NCBI RefSeq assembly: GCF_018228765.1
Contig: NZ_CP073695.1
Location: 2,713,218 to 2,777,217 of the forward strand
DNA: 64,000 bases
Reading direction: 5' to 3'
Source of the DNA: Halorubrum ruber
Lineage (GTDB): Archaea > Halobacteriota > Halobacteria > Halobacteriales > Haloferacaceae
Below the pieces are notes generated by a model. It made no database searches and had not been told where the DNA came from. It saw nothing but the letters and a program-made list of their open reading frames with translations. The position numbers were made by a program, and so were the translations under genes. Position 1 is the stretch's first letter; the number at the start of each line of letters is the position of its first letter. This document shows positions 58,684 to 64,000 of the stretch, in pieces.

Positions 58684-58812
58684 ATGCTCCCGGTCCAACC
58701 GCTGTTCGTGCTCTTATTGGTGGGTCTTCTCGGGCTGTTCTTCTTCGGGTTCCTCCTCGTCCGGCGCACGGTGGCCGGGCTGAACGAGGGGTACAACGAC
58801 GGGCGGAACTGA
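58684..58812 (+). CDS. 42-residue single-helix membrane protein, coupled to a PiT transporter
   Basis: The protein starts MLPVQPLFVLLLVGLLGLFF, continues as FGFLLVRRTVAGLNEG and ends YNDGRN. One transmembrane helix (residues 7-26) is followed by a basic-amphipathic tail. A TATA box sits about 27 bases upstream, and its TGA overlaps the ATG of the phosphate transporter gene (TGATG). The promoter, coupling and sensible sequence make it a real gene despite its size. It may be a small accessory subunit or regulator of the transporter (inference). Confidence 0.75.
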   Translation: MLPVQPLFVLLLVGLLGLFFFGFLLVRRTVAGLNEGYNDGRN

Positions 58813-59987
58813 TGGTCGTCGTCACCGCCGCGACGCTGCTCGTCGCGGCCGCGGCCAGCCTCTTTATGGCGTGGTCGATCGGCGCCGGCTCCTCCGGCTC
58901 GACCCCGTTCGCGCCCGCGGTCGGCGCGAACGCCATCTCCGTCATGCGCGCCGGCCTGATAGTCGGCGTCCTCGGGCTGCTCGGCGCGATCCTCCAGGGC
59001 GCAAACGTGACGGAGGCGGTCGGCACCGAGCTGATCGGCGGCGTGACGCTCACGGCCGCGGCGGCCATCGTCGCGCTCGTCACGGCCGCCGCGCTGGTCG
59101 CGATCGGCGTGTTCGCTGGGTATCCGATCGCGACCGCGTTCACCGTCACCGGCGCGGTCGTCGGCGTCGGCCTCGCGCTGGGCGGCGCCCCGGCGTGGCC
59201 GAAGTACGCCGAGATCGCGACGCTGTGGGTGCTCACCCCGTTCGTCGGCGGCGGCGTCGCCTACGGCGTCGCCCGAATGCTCATCGGCGAGTCGCTCCCG
59301 GAACGGCCGCTCACGGCCGCGCTCGCCGGCGTCGTCGGCGGGATCCTCGCGAACGTCGGGTTCGCGCTGCTCGGGCCGGCCGGCGAGCAGGCCTCGGTCG
59401 CGAGCGTCCTCGGCTCGGGGCTCGGACTCGGCGGCGCGGGCCCGCCCGCGGTGAGCCTCGCGATCGCCGCCGTGGTCGCGGTCGCCGTGTACGCCGACCT
59501 CGGCCGCGATCGCGCGGGCGCCCAGCGCCGGTTCCTGCTCGCGATGGGCGGGCTCGTCGCGTTCTCGGCGGGCGGCTCGCAGGTGGGGCTCGCCATCGGC
59601 CCGCTCGTCCCCATCTTCAGCGAGGTCGGCGTCCCGCTGTGGGCGCTGCTCGTCGGCGGCGGCGTCGGGCTACTGGCCGGGTCGTGGACGGGCGCGCCGC
59701 GGATGATCAAGGCGATCTCGCAGGACTATGCCTCGATGGGCCCGCGGCGGTCGATCTCCGCGCTCATTCCGTCGTTCGCGATCGCGCAGACCGCCGTCGC
59801 CTTCGGGATCCCCGTCTCGTTCAACGAGATCATCGTCTCCGCGATCGTCGGCGCGGGCTACGCCGCGGGCGACGCGGGCGTCAGCCGGAAGAAGATGGGG
59901 TACACGGTGCTCGCGTGGGTCGGGTCGCTCGTCGGCGCGTTCACGCTTGGGTTCGGCCTCTACTCGGCGGTCGACCTCGTTATCTGA
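58812..59987 (+). CDS. Inorganic phosphate transporter, PiT family
   Basis: A protein of 391 residues with about ten transmembrane helices. The two family repeats are FAPAVGANAISVMRAGLIVGVLG near the N-terminus and ISALIPSFAIAQTAVAFGIPVSFNEIIVSAIVGAGYA near the C-terminus, with conserved Asn and Glu. PiT proteins carry metal-phosphate with H+ or Na+ at lower affinity than Pst. It is co-translated with the 42-residue protein. The start ATG at 58812 is preferred over longer upstream frames. Confidence 0.9.
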   Translation: MVVVTAATLLVAAAASLFMAWSIGAGSSGSTPFAPAVGANAISVMRAGLIVGVLGLLGAILQGANVTEAVGTELIGGVTLTAAAAIVALVTAAALVAIGVFAGYPIATAFTVTGAVVGVGLALGGAPAWPKYAEIATLWVLTPFVGGGVAYGVARMLIGESLPERPLTAALAGVVGGILANVGFALLGPAGEQASVASVLGSGLGLGGAGPPAVSLAIAAVVAVAVYADLGRDRAGAQRRFLLAMGGLVAFSAGGSQVGLAIGPLVPIFSEVGVPLWALLVGGGVGLLAGSWTGAPRMIKAISQDYASMGPRRSISALIPSFAIAQTAVAFGIPVSFNEIIVSAIVGAGYAAGDAGVSRKKMGYTVLAWVGSLVGAFTLGFGLYSAVDLVI

Positions 59988-60015
59988 GGAGCGGCCGCGG
60001 CCGATATCTGGATCC

Positions 60016-61173
60016 TCAGGCTCGAAGTTCCGGGTACGTCGGCAGCCGCTCGGACGCCGCGCTCCCGTCGACGAACGGGAGGTCGACGGCGGTCGCCGGC
60101 ACCTCCTCGCCGTCGACGCGGACGGTGACCCCGCCGCGGTCGGCGTCGAACGCGACGAGCGCGAGGGCGATCGGGATGTCGGTCGCGGGGCCGACCGCAG
60201 CGCGAGTGACCTCGCCGATCGCCTCGTCGCCGTCGAAGACGGCCGCGCCGGTCGCGGGGAGCGCGTCGTCGATCCCCTGTGGGTCCGCGTTCGCGTCGAG
60301 GTCGGCGACCGCCTCGGCGACGCCGTCGAGTTCGAGGCCGACGAGCCGGCGGCTGGGTCGCCCCTGGTTCTCCACGCGCGAGACGACCTCCTGTCCCACG
60401 TAACACCCCTTCTCGAAGTCTAAGGCGTTCCGGAGGCCGAGGACGTTCGGAACCGTCCCCGCCAGCTCGTACTCGAAGAGGGGCGTCCCGGCCTCGGTCG
60501 CGAGCGCGTCCCACGTCCGGTAGCCGAACGGCGCGGCGTTGAGCCCGCGGTTGATCAGGGTGTCGAACACGTCGCCCGCGTCGGCGGCGGCGCAGACGAT
60601 CTCGTACCCCTCCTCGCCCAGCGGCGCGTCCGTCGCGATCACGGTGACGCCGGCGTCGACCATCGACCCGCGGACGAACGAGAGCGGCTCCTCGGGCGCG
60701 CCCGGCCCGCCGAGGACGGAGGCGACCTTCTCGGTGGACTTGGGGCCGTGGACGCCGAACACGCCGAACTCGTCGGAGACGTCATCGATCTCGACGTCCT
60801 GAATGAACACGTTCTCCGCCCAGTCGGCGGCAACCGACGCGACCCGCTCCGGCGGGAGGAAGACGAGCAGTCGCTCGTCGGCGTTGTACACGTACATGTC
60901 CGTCTCGATCCCGCCCTGCGGGTCGAGCAGGAGGGCGTACGTCCCCTCGCCGTCCTCGGTCGGGACGCGGTTGGAGACGGCGTTGTCGACGAACTCGACG
61001 CGGTCGGCCCCTCTGATGGCGAGGACGCCGTACCCCATCTCGATCACGCCGGCGATGTTACGGACCGCCTTGCCGACGCGGACGGGCTTCCCGTAGTGGT
61101 CGACCACTTCGCGGCCGCCGCGGTCGCGGTACACGGCGCCGTGCGCGTCGTGGGTGCCGGAGACGAGCGTCAT
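60016..61173 (-). CDS. ygfZ: YgfZ/GcvT-like folate-binding iron-sulfur repair protein
   Basis: A protein of 385 residues with the GcvT-type fold. The hallmark motif KGCYVGQE is at about 263-270, containing the essential Cys. EGTYALLLDPQGGIETDMYV and GVHGPKSTEKVASVL are other aminomethyltransferase-like motifs. YgfZ helps repair or build certain Fe-S enzymes with folate. The start MTLVSGTHDAHGAVYRD is at 61173; an upstream ATG at 61200 is less likely. The window also encodes several Fe-S proteins, consistent with demand but not proof of linkage. Confidence 0.9.
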   Translation of the reverse strand: MTLVSGTHDAHGAVYRDRGGREVVDHYGKPVRVGKAVRNIAGVIEMGYGVLAIRGADRVEFVDNAVSNRVPTEDGEGTYALLLDPQGGIETDMYVYNADERLLVFLPPERVASVAADWAENVFIQDVEIDDVSDEFGVFGVHGPKSTEKVASVLGGPGAPEEPLSFVRGSMVDAGVTVIATDAPLGEEGYEIVCAAADAGDVFDTLINRGLNAAPFGYRTWDALATEAGTPLFEYELAGTVPNVLGLRNALDFEKGCYVGQEVVSRVENQGRPSRRLVGLELDGVAEAVADLDANADPQGIDDALPATGAAVFDGDEAIGEVTRAAVGPATDIPIALALVAFDADRGGVTVRVDGEEVPATAVDLPFVDGSAASERLPTYPELRA

Positions 61174-61220
61174 GGTCGGAGGGACGCGATCGAGGGCCAA
61201 AAGGCCGCCGTCTCCGGCGG

Positions 61221-61520
61221 CTACAGCCCGAGGCGGTCGCGGATCGCGTCGACGAGGCTCTCCGAGGGGTCGTCGTCCGGGGCGTCCGGGTCCGGGACGA
61301 CCCGGTCGTGGGCGTACACCCGGACGCGCTCCTCGGACTCCACGGTGATGAGCGAGTCCTCCTTCAGCGCCGAGAGGGCCTCCTCGACGGCGTCGATGTC
61401 GGCGTCGACGGCTGCCCGAAGTTCGAGGACGGTCATCCCCTCGTCGCCGCGGTCGACGAGCGCGTCGAGCAGCGCGACCTCGACGTCCGGCCGGTCGCGG
61501 TATTCCGGCTTTGCGGCCAT
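61221..61520 (-). CDS. Small winged-helix-like protein, DUF6432 type
   Basis: A protein of 99 residues. DVEVALLDALVDRGDEGMTVLELRAAVDADIDAVEEALSALKED has the spacing of a winged helix with a recognition helix at IDAVEEALSALKED. LITVESEERVRVYAHDRVV forms the wing. The tail SESLVDAIRDRLGL is amphipathic. The function is unknown; DNA binding is likely. The family name is from memory. Confidence 0.75.
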   Translation of the reverse strand: MAAKPEYRDRPDVEVALLDALVDRGDEGMTVLELRAAVDADIDAVEEALSALKEDSLITVESEERVRVYAHDRVVPDPDAPDDDPSESLVDAIRDRLGL

Positions 61521-61595
61521 ACGTGTCCCTTGTGCGGGGCGGACTTTACGTCTACCGGCGGGAGGCGAGAACCTGACCCGAGAGAGGGCGGCCCG

Positions 61596-62117
61596 TCAGC
61601 GAACGATCCGCGAACAGGTGCCACAGAGGTTCTCCTCTTTCACGTCGACCTCGCGGACGGTCGGGGAAAACGACATGACGCACTTGCTGTTGTCGCAGTG
61701 TTCCAAGCCGAGCGTGTGCCCGATCTCGTGGACGACCTCCTTGCGGACGCGGTCGCCGAACACGTCGACCGCGGGCTTGGTGGAGACGCCGCCGTCGGAG
61801 GAGGTGCGGAGACGGTGGGTCGAGATGACGGAGCCGCTGCCGTTGAGGTACGCGAGGCCGAACACGTAGTTCCGGCGGCGGTAGTAGAGGTCCTCGGGCG
61901 TGATCCCGATGTTCTTCTCGCCGCCGCCGACCCGCGTGACCGTCTCGATGAGGTCCTCCGCGCGGTACTGGCCGCGGTCGGCGTCGAACGCGGAGTCGGG
62001 GATCGCCTGATCGTCGTGGACCGTCACGTCGCAGTCGTATACGGAACGCAGCGCACCGGAGGCCTCCCGTTTCACTCGGGGGGTGACCTCCCCGACCGGG
62101 ACGATGTCCACGAGCAT
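61596..62117 (-). CDS. amzA: Archaemetzincin metalloprotease
   Basis: A protein of 173 residues. HEIGHTLGLEHC at residues 130-141 is the HExxHxxGxxHC motif that binds catalytic zinc (H130, H134, H140). CDNSKCVMSFS and ENLCGTC supply the four-Cys second zinc site. This compact family is widespread in archaea with uncertain substrates. The start MLVDIVPVGEVTPRV is at 62117; the frame extends upstream only as the shadow of the divergent gene. Confidence 0.95.
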   Translation of the reverse strand: MLVDIVPVGEVTPRVKREASGALRSVYDCDVTVHDDQAIPDSAFDADRGQYRAEDLIETVTRVGGGEKNIGITPEDLYYRRRNYVFGLAYLNGSGSVISTHRLRTSSDGGVSTKPAVDVFGDRVRKEVVHEIGHTLGLEHCDNSKCVMSFSPTVREVDVKEENLCGTCSRIVR

Positions 62118-62156
62118 GGAACCGCTTTTGACCGCCGCGGTCATAAAGGCCGCGCC

Positions 62157-62630
62157 GTGGGCCAACCACCGCAGTCGGAACGCGCGCTCGTCGCCGCGCT
62201 CGACCGACACGAACGGCTGATCGAGGTCGGCGTCGGGCGGCGTCCGGAGGTCGCTCGCGCCCTCGCCGAGCGCGGTCGCGAGGTCGTCGCGATCGACGTC
62301 GAGGTGAGCGAGGCGGCGCGGGAGGCGTCGATGGAGCCCCGACCGTCGAGCGCGGGATCGCTCCGCGTCGTCACGGCGGACGTGACGGCACTGGCGAGCG
62401 GCGGGGACGACCGGTCGATACGGGACGGGCTCGGTCTCGACGCGTCCGAGAACGGGTTCAACGCCGTGTACGCGCGGAACCTCCCCGCCGAACTCCAGCG
62501 ACCGACCGTCGCGCTCGCGGAGCGACTCGACGCCGACTGTCTGTTCACCACGCTCGGCTTCGAGGAGCCGGTCGTCGACGTCCGGCGTCGGTCGGAGGAG
62601 TCGGGGACCATCGTGTACGTGGCGCGATGA
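62157..62630 (+). CDS. UPF0146 family protein (methyltransferase-like fold)
   Basis: A protein of 157 residues from a GTG start (VGQPPQSERALVAALDRHER). RLIEVGVGRRPEVARALAERGREVVAIDVEV resembles a Rossmann motif I and acidic strand. VYARNLPAELQRPTVALAERLDADCLFTTLGFEEPVVD follows. The family is conserved in archaea with no proven function. It is divergent from archaemetzincin, with 39 bases between starts, so the promoters overlap. Confidence 0.82.
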   Translation: MGQPPQSERALVAALDRHERLIEVGVGRRPEVARALAERGREVVAIDVEVSEAAREASMEPRPSSAGSLRVVTADVTALASGGDDRSIRDGLGLDASENGFNAVYARNLPAELQRPTVALAERLDADCLFTTLGFEEPVVDVRRRSEESGTIVYVAR

Positions 62631-62696
62631 CGAAGCGAACCGGCGACGCCGGCCGCGAACCCGAACGTTCATTCCGCCCCCAGCCGGGGTTGCGGT

Positions 62697-63560
62697 ATGC
62701 AGGTCGACGCAGCCGTCCTCGACATCGACGGGGTGTTGGTCGACGTGGCGGACTCCTACCGTCGGGCGATCCTCGAATCGGTCGACCGCGTCTGCGGCAA
62801 GCCGATCGACCGCGACGCGGTCCAGGCGTTCAAGGACGCCGGCGGGTTCAACAACGACTGGGAGCTGACGGACGCGGCCGCGCTGTTCGTGTTGGCCCGC
62901 CGCGAGGGGCTCCGGATGGACGTCGACGAGTTCACCGACCGCGTCAGCGAACTCGGCGGCGGCCTCGACGCGGCCAAGGAGGTCGTCGGCGACCTCCCGC
63001 GGGTCGCGCAGGCCCGCGTCCGCGACCAGTGGGACCGGGACGCGCTCCGCGAGACGTTCCAGGCGCTGTACCTCGGCGCGGAGCTGTACCGCGAGTTAGA
63101 GGGCGGCGAGCCGCCGATCGAGGCGGAGGGGTACATCCACGACGAGCCGACGCTCGTCGACCCCGAGACGATCGCCGACCTCACCGAGCGGTTCGACGTG
63201 GGCGTTCTCACCGGGCGCCCGGCCGCGGAGGCGGAGATCGCCTTAGAGCGCGTCGGGCTCGACGTGCCCGAGGAGCGACGCTTCACGATGGACGACTGGG
63301 AGGAGGGGAAACCGCACCCCAGAGCGCTCGTCGAGCTCGCCGAGCGGTTCGACGTCGAGCGCGTCGCGTTCGCGGGCGACACCCTCGACGACGTGCGGAC
63401 CGCGCGCAACGCCGACGAGACCGACGAGACGCGCGTCTACTACGGTATCGGCGTGCTGACGGGCGGGCTGACCGGCGAGGAAGGCCGCGAGAAGTTCGCA
63501 AACGCCGGGGCCGACGCGGTGATCGACGACGTGAACGAGCTGGTGGAACTGCTGGAGTAG
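62697..63560 (+). CDS. HAD-superfamily phosphatase (TIGR01548-like)
   Basis: A protein of 287 residues. Motif I DIDGVLVD has the nucleophile Asp, [13 protein letters not shown] is motif [10 protein letters not shown] contains the Lys, and [16 protein letters not shown] is motif IV. The cap insertion (about residues 15-150) places it in subfamily IA. The substrate is unknown. The haloarchaeal form sits near histidine and other biosynthesis genes in some genomes, but nothing here specifies it. Confidence 0.9.
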   Translation: MQVDAAVLDIDGVLVDVADSYRRAILESVDRVCGKPIDRDAVQAFKDAGGFNNDWELTDAAALFVLARREGLRMDVDEFTDRVSELGGGLDAAKEVVGDLPRVAQARVRDQWDRDALRETFQALYLGAELYRELEGGEPPIEAEGYIHDEPTLVDPETIADLTERFDVGVLTGRPAAEAEIALERVGLDVPEERRFTMDDWEEGKPHPRALVELAERFDVERVAFAGDTLDDVRTARNADETDETRVYYGIGVLTGGLTGEEGREKFANAGADAVIDDVNELVELLE

Positions 63561-63605
63561 TGCTCTCGTGTGTCCGTTCTCGCAGAAGTACTCGCCGCGG
63601 GAGAA

Positions 63606-63681
63606 TGGGCCCTGCCGGATTTGAACCAGCGGTCTATCCGTTATGAGCGGAACGCTTTAAACCAGACTAAGCTAAGGGCCC
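63606..63681 (-). tRNA. tRNA with CAU anticodon, most likely tRNA-Ile2 (agmatidine-modified)
   Basis: 76 nt on the minus strand. Acceptor stem GGGCCCT pairs with AGGGCCC and the discriminator is A. The D arm is GCTT...AAGC, the anticodon loop CTCATAA and the T arm GCTGG-TTCAAAT-CCGGC. The CAU anticodon is uninterrupted. Haloarchaeal elongator tRNA-Met usually has an intron, and the initiator carries three G-C pairs in the anticodon stem that are not seen here, so tRNA-Ile2 is the best fit. One mismatch (U27-U43) ends the anticodon stem. CCA is not encoded. Confidence 0.88.
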
Positions 63682-63711
63682 GCTCATACCGATTTCTTTC
63701 TCGGTTCCTCT

Positions 63712-64000
63712 TTATGTTGTCGGGTTGGAACTGAGTGAGGGCAGTACCTCGTCAAGGAGGTAGTTTTCGTGCCAGTTGATGTTTTTCACGTTGCCGTTTT
63801 TCGGACGTTCGTACCGAATTGTCATTTGTGTTTTAGCGGTCTCTTCGATGGGAATCAGATACGTTTCATCACACGTTGGAGCGTAGACGGCGAAGAGGTC
63901 AATGGACCCTCCGTATCCTTCCCGCTCGTACCCTGAGCTCTTCGTCCGAGTACTCCGTGTTCGGAATCGTACCGCGCCGTTAGTCGTCGCTTCGAATGCG
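63712..64000 (-). CDS. 3' end of a PD-(D/E)XK homing-endonuclease-like gene (cut by window edge)
   Basis: 96 codons of the C-terminal part are open on the minus strand, ending at 63712. FRTRSTRTKSSGYEREGYGG, then IDLFAVYAPTCDETYLIPIE, NGNVKNINWHENYLLDE and a stop. The SIDLFAVYAPTCDETYLIP region matches the group I intron-associated PD-(D/E)XK endonucleases (PDDEXK_5, I-SspI type), which need the upstream half for the full catalytic set. The region is visibly less GC-rich than the rest and lies next to a tRNA gene, so it may be part of an imported element. Confidence 0.75.
   Translation of the reverse strand, partial: AFEATTNGAVRFRTRSTRTKSSGYEREGYGGSIDLFAVYAPTCDETYLIPIEETAKTQMTIRYERPKNGNVKNINWHENYLLDEVLPSLSSNPTT

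Noticed and set aside
63606-63681. Elongator or initiator tRNA-Met
   Set aside because: No intron, as the elongator usually has in haloarchaea, and no G-C triple in the anticodon stem, as the initiator has. tRNA-Ile2 fits better, though not with certainty.

Overview
This window is chromosomal DNA from an extremely halophilic archaeon, most likely a Halorubrum-type member of the Halobacteria. The basis is very high GC, an acidic proteome rich in Asp and Glu, many start codons about 27 bases after a TTTATA-like box (leaderless promoters), and archaeal or haloarchaeal signature genes: cdrL-cdrS-ftsZ2, an intein-bearing replication factor C small subunit, ABCE1, archaemetzincin, NcsA and a CAU tRNA without an intron. 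The genus is inference; the class is well supported.

Layout. 0-4.6 kb: smc (cut by the window edge) with a coiled-coil partner, divergent from the cell-division operon cdrL-cdrS-ftsZ2. 4.8-12.7 kb: an accessory-looking biosynthetic block (medium-chain dehydrogenase, CDP-alcohol phosphatidyltransferase, MocA/aldo-keto reductase fusion, sulfatase-like protein, PTPS-like protein, GT4 glycosyltransferase, methyltransferase), then ncsA. 14.4-19.6 kb: a hotdog protein, a REC-PAS regulator, a frameshifted hydrolase, the methylmalonyl-CoA mutase B12 subunit with MeaB, and a VOC protein. 20.2-26.8 kb: a Ca2+/cation antiporter and the phosphate operon pstS-C-A-B-phoU. 27-31.7 kb: an HdrD/GlpC-type iron-sulfur oxidoreductase and a split Tm-1-like pair. 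31.8-33.9 kb: the biotin ECF transporter bioN-bioM-bioY behind a BirA-like operator. 34-54.6 kb: mostly housekeeping and small genes (a preQ0/queuosine-type transporter, CNNM transporter, glutaredoxin plus a cysteine-free peroxiredoxin, Sua5, ABCE1, a UbiE-like methyltransferase, etfBA, surface proteins). 54.6-63.6 kb: rfcS with intein, a phosphoesterase, a PiT transporter with a 42-residue companion, YgfZ, archaemetzincin and a HAD phosphatase. The end holds tRNA-Ile2 (CAU) and the 3' part of a lower-GC PD-(D/E)XK endonuclease gene.

The most unusual signal is not a protein gene. Four long intergenic gaps (about 13.9, 19.6, 37.0 and 57.0 kb) each hold the same composite element: a core of about 240-300 bases with three hairpins whose stems differ between copies but keep pairing, followed on the same side in every copy by a tandem array of TTTATAA boxes spaced 57 bases apart (one 56-base step). 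In the array at 37.3-37.5 kb the sequence between boxes decays with distance from the core, while the boxes and the 57-base step stay intact. I know of no described element of this kind. A structured RNA, a chromatin or TBP-binding array, or a small non-autonomous mobile element are the options considered.

Other points of interest are nested palindromes in the cdrS leader, an intein whose nuclease is NUMOD3 plus PD-(D/E)XK rather than LAGLIDADG, and several short tandem repeats placed in promoter or intergenic gaps.
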